Notes: generated by a model from the letters alone, not told the origin. Positions 22,904 through 35,335 are shown, counted from the first letter of the stretch. The stretch: DNA of 64,000 nucleotides from Epiperipatus broadwayi (GCA_028023455.1 JAQFVV010000018.1:8540679-8604678); one strand, 5' to 3'. Numbers and translations: made by a program.

Positions 22904-25021
22904 TGTAATGGTATACATATATGCCATTACATCACTTTCAAATAAAAGTGGAAAATATTGATAAATAAAATCATCCTCAAATAGAAATATAAAAAATTAA
23001 TAAAAAATTTGATTTATATATATATAATTAGTACAGATGATAAACTAGCTGATTAATTAATTAAAGTTAAAATTTTAAAAACTAAAAAAAAAAAATATTT
23101 GATTTTAATGTAAAAGAAAATAATAATAGCTGTTAATTATTTTCTGTTTAAAGTTATTTTTAATCTTAGTAGAATAGAAATGATTTTTTATAATGATGTA
23201 ATAGCAAACTGGCCCTTGGGTATTTAACCAATTGTAAATCAGATAAGAAATCAATTAAGAAATATTAGTGATAAAATTTTGAGTTTCCACTCTAGAGCAA
23301 ACTGGCCAATAAAGATGCAAATGAACAGATGGTTCACAGAGAAAAAATCATCTCACCAATAAGAACAACACCAAACCAGGCAAGATCAATTCTGGAATTT
23401 GATGATAAGAATTCAAAATGATATAAAAAGAAAACTTTTTAAGTTTTTTTAGGATGGGTCTTGCTAATTACATCTTTATTAAACATATTTCATATGTATA
23501 TTGTGGATCTCCAAAATGTAGGGGTCATGCAATAAACTGTTTCCCATATTTGCAGCAGTCGAGTGATGGTTCCCCAAAATGGTCAGCAATGGATTTGTCT
23601 TCACCTAAGACAATATTAATATAGGATGGAAAAAACTGTTAACTGAATTGTGTGATGTATCAATGACCACAAAGATGGATTTCAATAAACCTACAGCCAT
23701 GGAAAGTATGAACTTCTGTTTTAAAAGAAATATGAACTTTGATTAATTAATATGAACTTTTTCAAGAATTAATTTTAAGCATCACTTAACTTTTAAAAGA
23801 AATCTCTTATCTGACTAAAATTTATTATATTTTTATAGATTTGCTACTATTCCCATTCTCATTAATTTCATTTAAATTAATAAATTTAAAATAGGCATAA
23901 ATGGCTGCATAGATTTATAAGATTGTTTGTTTAGGTTTTTTAATTTTGAACTAATTGTTTCATAGTTGAATCAGTGCTGGTGGAGGGATGTATAGGCATT
24001 TATATCAATGTAATCTGGGAGGTAAATTGAATTCTCATTCCTTTATGCCACTTTAGCATACAGGTCATAATACCTACCTAAATGCATGGCCCAAAATGGT
24101 AGCCATTGCATTGCCAATGTCATAGACATATTTCCTATACCAGTGATTTTCTTACACTCTGGTTGGGACAGTAAGCCAGCAAAGACTGCTATCACCATTT
24201 ATAGAGCATCTCTTTTGTATAATTTTCAAATGATTTTATTCCTTTAGTAGACACACATTTCTGCTTCAGAAAAAATATAATATCAGGGTCCCTTTTTGAA
24301 TATGATCCACACAAATGTGGGAATATTCTTTTTTATTTCATCCAGGGACCCATCATTTTGGTATCACCAATTAAGCAGTCGATCATTCCTGCCTTGGTGA
24401 ACTTTATTAATGATCATGGGGAAGATGCTCATTCTTTCCTGCCATGATTGGTTATTTCTCTAATGATATCCTGAGACAGATGTGAATTCCTGACAGCATC
24501 ATTGTGTTATGCTAACATTCTCATTTTGCATTGATCACATTGGTATATCAGTAAGCTAACATTGGTTTGGATGCAAACTTTTAGCCTAGAGTTAAAAGGA
24601 TAAATGCGTATTCTATGTAGCATATTTATGCTTAGCAAAATATTAAAATTGTGTTAAATCTATTGAATGTACTCATCTGTGAATATAACTTAAATCCATT
24701 TAATAGTTAATTCAATCTTCAGAATATTTGTATTAATCTGTGTTTGCTATAATAAAAAATATTTTGTTGAATTAATTTTGGCAGTAACTTATTTTATATA
24801 TTTTATTAATAATATTTTAAAATCCAAGAATTAAACATTTTAAATATACAGCATGGTATTTTAAGCTCATCTTCTCCATGAGCTAGTGACTAGGCTTCTG
24901 GTTAAATAAAAGCTGAACACCACCCATATGTATCCACCACCTTTATAAAGTTTCTAGATTTGAATAGCCTAGTGGTGCCCTGGCATGGGAGATAAGTTGT
25001 GAGGTTTTGATGACCATTATA
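22904..25021 (+). mobile_element. Old lone family A LTR (copy 5)
   Basis: It starts TGTAATGG and ends GACCATTATA, decayed forms of the family termini. Several family blocks persist in order: a CAGATAAGAAA block (about 23238), TCTTATCTGACTAAA (about 23805), GGCATAAATGGCTGCATAGA (about 23894), GGCAGTAACTTATTTTATAT (about 24780) and GAGCTAGTGAC (about 24880). Divergence is much greater than in the other copies. The flanking bases (GTAT and ATAT) no longer match exactly. Confidence 0.65.
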
Positions 25022-25189
25022 ATATAGTATGTGATAAAGTTTTTTATTTGAAATGCTTAAATAAGACTTGAAAGGATGTAAAAAGTGCATGGTTGTGTAG
25101 ATCATGTATAAATGTGGTAAAAGAGATGAAAAATGATTTTTAAGTGTAGATAATTTAAAGAAAAAGTCAGGAGAAATGGAGAAAAATGT

Positions 25190-27345
25190 AGATAAGAATA
25201 TTAGAATTAGAGACAATCTTAAATAAGTATGTAATGGATATAGAAAAGTTGTAAAATGTGAAGAATGGAGTGATAACAAACATAAAAGCACATAGTAATG
25301 GAAATATTAGTTCTACAGAAAATGAATAGAATGAGGCAAGAAAGAAGTTCAAAGGTAAAAAGGCAAATGGTTTAGATGGATGGTCTGCAGAGATGGTGAT
25401 GAATTTGGGCATATAGGCCAAAATTAAATCTATTACTATGTTTTAATAAAATGGCATAGAAGATATAATTATCAGATAGCTGGAATAATATAAGAATAAA
25501 CCTTTTATTTAAGTGAAGGATACAGACTATAGAAAATTAAAAAAATTTAGACTGATAATGCTAACATCAGTGTTATGTAAAGTTTTTGCCTATATAGTGG
25601 CTAGAAGAGTGACAAAATGGATGGAAATAATAATATAGTGGGATAAATGCAAGGAGATTTTAGAATGGCTAGGCATTTAGAAGTTAGTTTATTTGTAAAA
25701 CACAACTTATAGATATGAGTAAAAATATAGGTAGATAGTTATAAATATAGAGAAGGCATATGATAGAGTAGATAGAAAGATATTATGGGTAAGTTTAGTA
25801 AATATCAGAATGAAAGAGGTTTGGTGTATCTTATTAAGAGATTGTATACAAATAATTACTATATGTATCAATTAGGAAATATAATCAGTTAAGAGTTAAA
25901 AATGAGGTGGGACTAAGACAAGGATGCCCTATGTCCATATATTTTGTTTTTGTTATATTTGAGAGAAATGGAGAGAGCAATAGAAAAACTAGGCAAAGGG
26001 GTAGAGATATCATTAATAGATGGCAAGGGAGTGTATACTTTATGAGGGCTTTTATTTGATAATGATATCTTCTTGTGCACAGAAAGAAGGGAAGATATGG
26101 TAGTTATGCTGAAGACCTGGGTAGGGGTGAGTAAAGAGATGGTGATTAAATTTAGTGAAGAAAAATCAAAAGTAATGATGATAAATACTGGAGAAAAAGA
26201 AATTTGTTGGAGGATAGAAAATTAAATGTCGCAAATATGTATAAGTAATCAGAGAAATTACTTAGATGAATGAGAGAAAAAAATGATAAATGAAGCAAAG
26301 AAAAGAAAGAGACTGATAACGAAGTTAACAGTGTTTTCATATAATAAATATGATATAACGAGAATTGTATGGAAGACATTGACAGTAGCAAGGTTAACTT
26401 ATGATAATAATGCATTATGTATTAATAAAGGGGTGTTTAATTACTTAGAAAAAGTACAAAGAGAAGTAAAATGACATTCATTAGATGCAGATGTGTGGAT
26501 GGCAAAGGAGGCAATTCAAGAAGTAATAAGATGGACAAGTTTTATATGAGAGATGCAAAAAGCAAAATGAAAATGTTTGATAGAATGCAATTTATAGATA
26601 ATAAGAGAATCGCCAAAATAATATTTAATTGGGTTATGAGTAAAAAACAGGCAACAAGATGGGTGAGAAAGGTAGTACAGTTTGCAGATTTGGATAAAGA
26701 TTTTATGTCAGTATACTTGTATAAAAGGTGGGATGTTCAAGTTAGGAGAAATGTTGAGTGTTATTGTAAAAGAGTGGGATAGAATAATCCATGAATTAAT
26801 AAAATATAGGGAAGTGGAGACATGGATAACTAGTATGAAGAGTAAAAAGAGTTTAAATATATACAGAAGTAAACAGAATGTTGGGTGTGAGTTAATTTAT
26901 GATAATAGCAAGGAAAGTAGTTTACTGTCTTAGGCTAAACAGGATCATTAACAACAAGGGAATATTCACACAAATGAAGAAATGTGGGTGATTTAGTCTG
27001 CAAGTTATGTAAATAAGGTATGGAAAATATTAGACATCTGCTAATTGAATGCCAATTCTTACAAGCAGAAATGATACAAATAATGAAGTTGTGGGAGAAT
27101 AAATATAAACAAAGTGATTATACAGAAAGTGGGTTCTTGGTTTTTATGCTAGGTTTGGAAAAAGATAAGGGGAATCTAGATGTAAATGTCATAGAATGAA
27201 CAAAGATGATGTGGAAATGGGATGAAGAAGGGTAGAGAAGAATATGGGAAAACTTAGGGCAGTAAATGGAAAGAGAAGATGAAGTGGCTAACAGGTTTCT
27301 CTGGGCATATAGAGTGAGAGATTCCTGACTTTGATCAAGGAGAAG
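25190..27345 (+). pseudogene. APE-type LINE, reverse transcriptase and C-terminal part
   Basis: This is a decayed ORF2 of a non-LTR retrotransposon that copies itself by target-primed reverse transcription. Motifs in order: GKKANGLDGWSAEMV (about 25355-25395, RT palm start); KKFRLIMLTSVLCKVFA (about 25540); EKAYDRVDR (about 25750, the catalytic Asp strand); GLRQGCPMS (about 25908); FDNDIF (about 26056) in place of the FADD box, so the first catalytic Asp is Asn; KSKVMMINTG (about 26167). A C-terminal zinc-finger-like CKLC...HLLIEC lies at about 27000-27055. Stops and frameshifts are frequent; the 103- and 83-codon frames at 26471-26933 are surviving fragments. The 3' end near 27345 abuts another copy's 5' part. 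It lies in the receptor intron, antisense to the receptor. Confidence 0.82.
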
Positions 27346-27349
27346 CCAT

Positions 27350-28800
27350 AGCACATCACATCACAGTGTCAGTAAAGCAAATGATAAACTACAAATATAA
27401 TAGAAAAGAAAAAGTCAAAAGAATTTATAAAAGGGCAGAAAGAAAGGAAGAAATTGTAAAAATTGGATATTTGAATGTGCAAAGTGGTGTGAGACTAGAA
27501 AAGTGGTTGGAATTAAACAATTAAAAATAAAGTGCTTGATATATTAGCAGTAGTGTAAATACATCTAAAAGAAGAACCTACACTGGAAAATTTGGTATGG
27601 CAGGATATAAATAGAAAAGAAAAAAATTGTCTTGTGGTATAGGAGTAATGTCAAAAAAATTTTAAATACTGTAAAGTGTCAAGAACATTTGTGGTTTGAG
27701 ATAAAGTTAAGAAGACAAGAATGGATGGTGGCTATAGTGTATATGGCTACTGAGATAGTCAAACTATAATGAAGTGGAAAATAGCATATATGAGTGCCTA
27801 TTTAAGAATATACAGAGTTTCAAAAAAAGGGTAGAAAAAAATTACATTTATAAGAGATATGAATGGGCATATTGAAGAAATTGATGACTTGAATAACAAG
27901 AAGGGCAGTTTCTGAAAAAATTTTGTCAGAAAGGGTATTTGAACATTGGAAATTTATCAAATATTATGAAGAGCAATACACATGGTCTAGAAATAATATA
28001 TTTCACACAATGGATTATGAATTAGTAGATAAAGAGGGAATGAATAAAGTATGGAAAATTTAAGTTTTTGATAATTAAAAGAGAATTTGTAATAGTGATC
28101 ATAATTTCTTTATAATAAAAATGGTTAGTAATGTGATGGAAATGTATGGAGAGTGAATGATAAGAATAAGTTAGAAGAATACTAAATAAAAGTAAAAAAA
28201 GTTATGGAAAAGTTTGTTGGGAATGAATATAAGGATTGGTGTGGTAAAATAGAAAAAGTGGCAAATAGGGTTTTGGGTAAAAGTATTCAGAAGAATAAAA
28301 GTAAAAGAAAAGTGAAAGTAAATCTGTAAAAGATAGAAAAAAGCATGCAGAGAATATAAATGTGCTATTAAGAACAAAGAAAGTAAAAAAGATGTTAATA
28401 TTAAATGGAAAAACTATTTAAATAAAAAGTTGAGAATTAGTAAAAGTGTAAAAGAGATTAAAAAAGCATGCAGAGAATATAAATGTGCCATTAAGAACAA
28501 AGAAAGTGGAAAACATATTAATATTAAATGGAAAAAGTATTTAAATAAAAAGAACTTGATTACAATAGATCATTATAGAGAGAGAATAAAATTAAATAGT
28601 AAATTATTGCAAGATATTAATAAAAGTGGAAGAGATGGGAATAAAAATATTTGGAAATATATTAAAAGAAATATAGGGAGGAGAGAAATAGTATTACTAA
28701 ATGATGAGAAATAGTGTAGTTCTAGAGAAGAATTAGAGTCAATATTAAATATGTATGTAATAGATATAGAAAAGATGTTAGATGTGAAGGACATAATGAT
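27350..28800 (+). pseudogene. APE-type LINE, endonuclease part of a second copy
   Basis: This is the N-terminal half of the same kind of LINE ORF2, here the apurinic-type endonuclease that nicks the target. Motifs: KIGYLNVQSG (about 27455), DILAVV.IHLKEEP (about 27537), CGIGVMSK (about 27630), RRQEWMVAIVYMA (about 27705), FIRDMNGHI (about 27850), YTWSRNNIF then TMDYELVD (about 27976-28030) and SDHNFFIIKM (about 28094). The linker before the RT follows, with the open frame 28430-28714 (EIKKACREYKCAIKNKES). The last bases (about 28740-28800) match the start of the neighbouring RT copy (about 25200-25275), so the two fragments together would span one element in permuted order. It is cut at about 28800 by the PLE palindrome. 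Several stops make it non-functional. Confidence 0.8.
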
Positions 28801-28932
28801 AACAATTTTAATTTCTAATTTTTAATTTCTAATTTATCATAAAACAATTTAAATATATATTAAAATTTTCTTATCATCTCCTCATATACACTTTAATGCA
28901 ATCTTTTTTTTATATATTTCTTTTTTATTTTG

Positions 28933-28971
28933 CTAACAGTTTCAACTGTCCTGCAGTCTTCATCAGAGCTA
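28933..28971 (-). ncRNA. Hammerhead-like motif in PLE left-arm tail
   Basis: The minus strand reads GCT, CTGATGA, a GACTG/CAGTT stem-loop, GAAAC, TGTT, AGC. CUGAUGA and GAAAC are the hammerhead core. Stem I is only three pairs (GCT/AGC) and the cleavage triplet is GTT, so activity is doubtful. The same tail occurs at 31657 and, more decayed, at 42001. Confidence 0.5.
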
Positions 28972-29954
28972 CAACATTTAAACATATAATCATATACACA
29001 TATAACTATTATTTTATATACATATTAATATACATATTTCATATTACCATTTATAATCATATTTAACTTTAATTCTATAGTTCTGCTTCTCCTATTTCTT
29101 ATATTTTTTTATTATTCCTTTATTTTATTTTACTTTCATTTTATTCTTACTTTTTTATATACTTTATTTTATCCTATCTATCATTCCACATTTATTTTTA
29201 AATATATTACTATAGCCTTTCCATTTTATTTTTTATATATTCTTATTACCTAATATCTTTTATTCTATTATTTTATATATTTATTTTTTATTACTAATTT
29301 CTATTTTATTCCTACTCTTATTTCTATTTTTATTTTCTTATTCTCATTTTTTACTTCCATTTCTTCATTTTACTTACCACTCTATAAATTTTATTCCTCT
29401 CTCTATAAATGTAATTGAATTTTTCAAACATGTATTAGCCTCTTTTTCATATGCTCCTTTCATATAACTCCCTCTATTATCAGTTTTTTCAACATTTTGT
29501 CTATTTTAAAACTCTATTTTATTATTTATTTTTGTATTATTAATAATATTTTTATAATTAATATTTTATAAAAATAATGTTTTACCCCCTCCCTCCCATC
29601 TCTAATTAGATTTGGCTTTATCCTTTTAATTAATATAGAATTCTTTAATTTTCTATCTCTTTTTTTATTAGTATAACCAATCATTTTTAACTATCTTTTT
29701 CAAATATATATCATGTTTCTATAGAATGCATATAAATTGGTGATTTCTTATCATACCTATGCTGCATTAATCTTGTACATATTAATTTTTTTGTTTTCCC
29801 CACATATTTAGTTTTTATTTTATTATTCTTATATGATTTGCATTCTATCTCATATATTCCATTTATGTTTTTCTATTTTTTAATATACTTATTATCTACT
29901 ATATTCATTAAGTACCTCTTTTTTTACTTACTATCTTATATTTAAGTCAAATAA

Positions 29955-30155
29955 TTTTACTTTTGGGAAATGTATGTATTCAAGCACAAGTGCGTGTGCG
30001 GCGCAACTGCTCCCAAAAGCTGTAATACAAATACAAATAGCTAACTAAAAATATTAAAACAGCTGAGCACTTTCAAAGGATCTTGCCTTCATAATCATAG
30101 CTTGCTTACGTTTAAATTTATGCAAATATGCTAATTCCATCTTTTTGATAGAGAA
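29955..30155. repeat. Insertion in the left PLE arm
   Basis: About 200 bases absent from the mirror arm. It contains an imperfect inverted repeat, CTTTTGGGA (about 29960) and TCCCAAAAG (about 30011), around a GC-richer segment. It could be a small non-autonomous element. No target duplication was confirmed. Confidence 0.35.
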
Positions 30156-30404
30156 ATAATTTTATTAATGTTGTTTACTATATTATTACTACATGTTTTA
30201 ACTCCTATATATTCATTTTTTTTTTTTTACATTTTCTCCTCTTTTCATTTCTATCTTCTCTTTTATTTATTTCTTCTGCTATTTTTATATTTCTGTCTAT
30301 TATTTTTTTATGGATATCCATTTTTTTTAATTCTTTAACTATTAATTCCATCTCTTTCTCATACTTTTCTTTTGAATAATAATTAATAGCTCTACGAACT
30401 CTTA

Positions 30405-31581
30405 TCTACTTAAGAAGAATATAAGAGATAGAATGAATAGTTAAAGAGTTTAAAGGAACTGGATATCCAGAAAAAATAATAGAAAGAAATGTAAGAATAG
30501 CAGAAGAAAGAAATGAAAAAAAAGATAGAAATCAAAAGAGGAGAAAATGTAAGAAAGAAAGAACAAAAAAGGATAAATATATAGGAGTTGAAACATATAG
30601 CAATAATATAGTAAAAAACATTAATAAAATTATTAAAAAATTAATAAAAAATATAATAATGTAATTAAATATAAGGTAGTAAATAAAAAAGGAGGAATAT
30701 AATGGATATATTAGATAATAAGTATATTAAAAAATAGAAAGACATGTAAATGGAGCATATGAGATAGAATGCAAATCATGTAAAAATAATAAGATAACTA
30801 AATATGTGGGAGAAACAAAAAATTCAATATATACAAGATTAATAGTTATAGTAAGAAATCACCAATTTATATGCATTCTATAGAAACAGAACATAGATTT
30901 GAGAAAGATGGTGTGAAAATGATTGGTTGTAGTAATAAAAAGAGATAGAAAATTAGATGAAGCTATATTAATTAAAAGGATAAAGTCAAATATAAATAGA
31001 GATGGGAGGGAGGGGGTAAAAACATTATTTTTATAAAAATATTAATTATAAAAAACATTAATAATACAAAAATAAATATGAAAATTTAAAAAGTTTTAAA
31101 ATAGATAAAAAGTTTAAACAATAGGATGAAAAGTTTAAAAAATTGATAATAGAGAGAGTTATATTTAAGGAGTATATAAAAAAGAGGCTAATACATTTTT
31201 TAAAAATTCTGTTACAGTTATATAGAGAGAAGTAAAATTTATAGAGTGGTAAGTAAAATGAAAAAATGAAAATACAAAATGAGAATAGGAAAACAAAAAT
31301 AGAGATGAGAGTAGAAATAAAATAGGAATTAGTAATAAAGGAATAAATATATAAAATAATATAAGATATTAGGTAATAAGTATATATAAAAAATAAAATG
31401 GAAAGGTTATAGTAATGTATTAAAGAATAAATGTGGAATGATAGATAGGATAAAATAAAATATATAAATGAAAAAAAGAATAAAATGAAAGTAAAAATAA
31501 AATAAAGAAATAATAAAAAAATATAAGTAAGAAATAGGATAAGTAAAGCTATAGAGTTAAAGTTAAATATGATTATGAATG

Positions 31582-31626
<45 letters not shown>

Positions 31627-31765
31627 GAGTATATGATTATATGTTTAAATGTTGTAACCCTGATGAAGACTGCGGGACAGTTGAAGCTCTAAGCAAAATA
31701 AAAGAAGAATACATATATATAAAGATTGCATTAAAATGTATATGAGAATATGATAAGAAAATTTT
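30405..31765 (+). mobile_element. PLE 3' half, right (plus-strand) arm of the palindrome
   Basis: The plus-strand reading gives NGAYEIECKSCKNNK and KYVGETKNSIYTRL (30749-30840), the GIY-YIG endonuclease core with CxxC. KLDEAILIKRIKSNINRDGR (about 30952-31010) includes the conserved Glu helix. One or more frameshifts lie between them. Purine-rich non-coding sequence, an AT microsatellite (31590-31626) and the hammerhead-like tail (31657-31695) follow. The mirror arm on the left is on the minus strand, so the two 3' halves point away from each other with their truncated 5' ends joined near 30400. Confidence 0.75.
31657..31691 (+). ncRNA. Decayed hammerhead-like motif, PLE right-arm tail
   Basis: CTGATGA (31660-31666), a GACTG/CAGTT stem-loop, then GAAGC where GAAAC is expected, and AAGC. 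The core is damaged at GAAA. Retained order and spacing match the left-arm copy. Confidence 0.4.
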
Positions 31766-32479
31766 AATATATATAAAGAGGAAAGAAGATATAAGAATAA
31801 TAAACTTCTAAGAAGAAGAAAAGACACAAACAATTTAAATAAATAGTTATATTTTTTCCCCCATAATTTTCATAATTTCAATTATTTTAGAGTTTGTTTT
31901 ATTTCTGGGATTCTAAAGAGATTTTGTTTAAAAAATGTTATTATTCAACAATATAAATCAATCACTTTTATTTTTCTTCAATAAGATAACAGCATTGATC
32001 TTCAATTTTTTTTTTAAAAAAAATCTATTTGCTTGAGGACAAAAACAAATTTTTATTTCTCAATTTATTTCTCAAAATGGCTGTGTATAAGCCACCTACA
32101 AGATAATCATGGCAATTATGTGAGTGATTATAAATATCAAGCAGATATAATCAGTTATCGGCTAAATATTGGAAAAATAAAAAAGATTGCATGTACACTT
32201 TTGTTGTAAAAATAACAAAAATTTGAGCAGTATATATGAAAATTGGAAAAAGTATTAATGAAACATTACAACTGTTGAATGTAATAAATAATGAAGATAT
32301 AATAAAAAGGATAGAATATGTTTTAGTGGATAAGCAATTTAATGATTGATGATAGGATATGATAGATAATGTCAGAAATAGATAGCCAAAAAACAACAAT
32401 GACTGAAATTAATATTAATAAAGGATAAAATAAGATATGGTTTAATCAATAATTATATGTAAAATTTAATAATTGAAAA
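31766..32479. other. AT-rich intronic spacer
   Basis: No coding motif, repeat pair or structured element recognised. Confidence 0.5.
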
Positions 32480-33165
32480 AATTCAGGTTATTAAAAAACA
32501 AATAGGGTGATTTTAATCGAAGAATTGGACATAATAAAGATTTCTGTGAAATTTGTGGCTTGGATCTTGTTAAAAGAACAGAAGTAGCATGACTTGAAGT
32601 TGCAACTGATCTTTCTTCAAACATTTCAAGAGTAATTATAAAAAGTAAAACTTGATGTTGCCAATATAATGCAGCACCAAACATCAGAACACGATGAAAT
32701 GTTCAACTTCACAAAATTTTAAAAATATCTTAATGTTTCTCTTACAATTTAAAAACATAGTCATGTGTTTTTTTGATCATAAGGGATTAATTCACCAAAC
32801 ATTTATTGAACAGGAACAATTCCAACTAACTAAGCCTCTTACAATTTAAAAACATAGTCATGTGTTTTTTTGATCATAAGGGATTAATTCACCAAATATT
32901 TATTGAACAGGAACAATTCCAACTAACTAAGCTATTTCGAACCTTGGAACAAGTTACAAGATTCTATTCAAAAAAACAATGCTTAAATTGTGACCTGATT
33001 ATTGAATCAATCAAAATGACAATGCATTAAGTCATAATGCATTCACAGAGATAAATGTTTTGCACAAAACAGCAATTATCCAATTAGATTGTTTTGCCAA
33101 TTTACCTATCTTAGTTTCCTGTGATTTCTGAATATTTTCAAAATTGAAGGTTATACTTTAAGGAA
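32480..33165 (+). pseudogene. Mariner-family transposase relic
   Basis: Mariner transposases cut and paste DNA flanked by short terminal repeats at TA sites, using a D,D34D catalytic triad. Here the plus-strand reading VFFDHKGLIHQTFIEQEQ (about 32765-32815) matches the first catalytic Asp block (FFDxRGIIHxEFxPxGQ). NDNALSHNAF (about 33020-33050) matches the second Asp block (HDNAPAHNA). CDF.IFSKLK (about 33120-33150) matches the block with the third Asp (CDFFLFPKLK). The PYSPDL stretch before it is degraded. A 97-bp internal tandem duplication (32739-32932) repeats the first Asp block. The non-repetitive stretch 32480-32700 could be its 5' part or another relic. Terminal repeats were not identified. 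Confidence 0.7.
32739..32932. repeat. 97-bp tandem duplication inside the mariner relic
   Basis: Two adjacent copies beginning CTCTTACAATTTAAAAACAT and ending CCAACTAACTAAG differ at only one or two positions. This is a much younger event than the decay of the transposase around it. Confidence 0.9.
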
Positions 33166-33929
33166 TGAACATATTTTAATATAATTAATATCCCATAAAA
33201 TATGAGATAGATATTCAGCAATATTTGAAATATAAGTTTCAGATCTGTTTCATGAGATAAAAATGCTATCTAAGTTAGTATTTAGACACAAGTGAATACT
33301 TTGAAGATGATAATAGCCACTAGTTGACCATTTTATACATATATTTATAAAGATACATACAGGGACTTAATATATCACTATTTTAATAATAGGATTTTTC
33401 CAGGTATTTTATAAATAAATTTTGATTATATTATAATAAAACAAAATATCAATTAAAAATAGACATTATAAATTAAATTATTTTCTAATTGAACTCATTT
33501 TAACATATTACCCAAGATTCTGTAAATATTCATAGTTCACATATTAATTCTTTATATGTATAAAAATTAGATATATAGTATATTCTCAAATATTTTCAAT
33601 CACTTAATATTCTTCTATGAAAAGCAATAGATTTTAAATTTAAAAATTTTCATTATCTTATAGATTTAAATGTCAATTATTTAATGAGATTTTTCTTGCA
33701 TTTTTCTTGACTAATTTCAGCTCTTTTTAATTGGTATTTGGAAAATTCCATTAAATTGTTATCATTTAAATTCCTAAAATGATAAAAATCTCTCTTTATC
33801 GAAGTGACTTGTTTGAATACAAAAATATCTAGGAAAATTGTTATATTTTTAATTTTCATAAGCTAAAAGTGAATTAATTTTTAGTCAAAAATATTTTAGA
33901 TAAATACTATTGTTAAATGGAAACTTTAA
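33166..33929. other. AT-rich intronic spacer
   Basis: No gene or repeat recognised; the 60-codon minus-strand frame at 33677-33859 has no supporting feature. Confidence 0.5.
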
Positions 33930-34158
33930 TAATAATAATAATAATAATAATAATTAATAATAATAATAAAAATAATAATTCAATTTATTTACTGTACAAA
34001 GCTACAGCATTAAGTCAGTTACAGAATTGCATCATAACAAATATGCAATAATATACATAAACGAGTATAAATAATAATAATAGCAACAATAATAATAATA
34101 ATAATAATGATGACGATGGTGATGATGATGACAGCAATGATGGTGACGATGATGATAT
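33930..34158. repeat. AAT and GAT trinucleotide microsatellites
   Basis: (AAT)n tracts at 33930-33978 and about 34069-34108, then imperfect (GAT)n with interruptions. The Ser/Leu- and His/Tyr-rich frames opposite are artefacts of these repeats. Confidence 0.92.
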
Positions 34159-34239
34159 TTTGTGCTGTAATATGGCTGTGAAAATAATCTTGAATGATGA
34201 GAATGGGCAGAAAACGCTTGCCACAAATATTTTCAGTTT

Positions 34240-34890
34240 AAAGTTTTGAAGTTCAATCAAACATACTTATTTACAATTTTATTGTGTAGCAAATTCTGAT
34301 TTTTGTTTGGGGAAAAAAATTTCAATTTTAAGTTCCTCAGGAAGCACTTCACTTATTCACAAACAAATTAAAATGCTTTTGTTTTTTATACTTAAAAAAG
34401 TATTCAAAATCTTAGGCTAATGGAAGAAAAGGAACCACCTTCATATACTTTTTTCAATTTCCTATCAGTTGATAACTTATTTCTAATTTTGTGTTACATT
34501 TTTCATTTAAATTTTATTTAAAATCTAGTCACATAGCAATAACTTTTAAAAACAGCTATCACATGACTAGTGTCTGTCGACAGTAATACCAGTACAAAGT
34601 CAAAGGTCAGTCAAGCATATGCTTATTTTCAATGCTATTGTAGTAAACTTTGAACTTTGTTTAGTAATAAAAATTCTATCTCAAGTTCCCCAACAATCAG
34701 TTCAATTGCTCACAACCAAGTTAACAAACTCTGTTTTATTATGCTTATAAAGTACTCAAAACCTTAGACAACAAGGTAAAAAAAAAAACTAACTAACGCT
34801 ATATTCCTTTTAATTTTGGATCAATTGATAACATATTTCTAATTTGCTATATTTTTCATTCAAATTTTCAATTTAAATCAAGTTAATAAT
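34240..34890. repeat. Diverged ~355-bp tandem duplication
   Basis: Two units aligned by blocks such as TTGATAAC.TATTTCTAATTT (34469 and 34824) and TCAATC/TCAAGC followed by CATA...TTATTT. Identity is moderate with indels, so it is an old duplication. It encodes nothing recognised. Confidence 0.65.
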
Positions 34891-34924
34891 GATAAATTCC
34901 AAAACTATAAGGCATTTCCAATAC

Positions 34925-35335
34925 GAATGCTGAGCCTAACACCTACCCAGATTTCATCATGGTCTTCCTATGTCTGGACTCTCTATCTATACATCTCACA
35001 CTTAAACTCATCAAAAGCCTCACTTAGCCTCACCTCTAACACAGCCAGACCCAACTCATCAATTACAACTAATTCTAACATAACTATACCATTACCCTTC
35101 TCTGGAAATATCAACCCTCTACCCATGAATCTCATACTTAAACCTCATCAAAAGCCTTACCGTCCTCATCTCTATCACACAGCCAGATCCAGATTCTGAC
35201 CAACCTATATAATTCAATAATTGCAACCAACTCTAACATAGCTATATTGCTAACCCCTCTGGAATAATGCACCAGAAAATAGGCATAGCATAGCTAACAA
35301 AACCATTCTGTCATACCTCCAACCCATATCAAAAC
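34925..35335. repeat. C/A-rich ~137-bp tandem units
   Basis: At least two units share CATCAAAAGCCT (35009 and 35146), CACAGCCAGA and TAACATA/AACATAGC with about 137 bases between matching blocks. The plus strand is poor in G, a strong strand asymmetry. The 90-codon frame at 34927-35199 follows from this composition. Confidence 0.65.

Larger units (their letters stand above)
28803..30395 (-). mobile_element. PLE 3' half, left (minus-strand) arm of a 3-kb palindrome
   Basis: On the minus strand this arm encodes a recognisable GIY-YIG domain: NGIYEIECKSYKNNK (about 29863-29820), then KYVGKTKKLICTRLMQH (about 29807-29755). Non-coding sequence follows, ending in a hammerhead-like tail (28939-28970). 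It is the reverse complement of 30405-31765 over most of its length. A 200-base insertion at about 29955-30155 has no partner in the other arm. Stops elsewhere show it is decayed. The arm lacks the RT. Confidence 0.75.

Noticed and set aside
30405-31765. Purine-rich right arm as a host gene on the plus strand
   Set aside because: It is the mirror of the left arm and its only coding signal is a PLE GIY-YIG domain with frame breaks.
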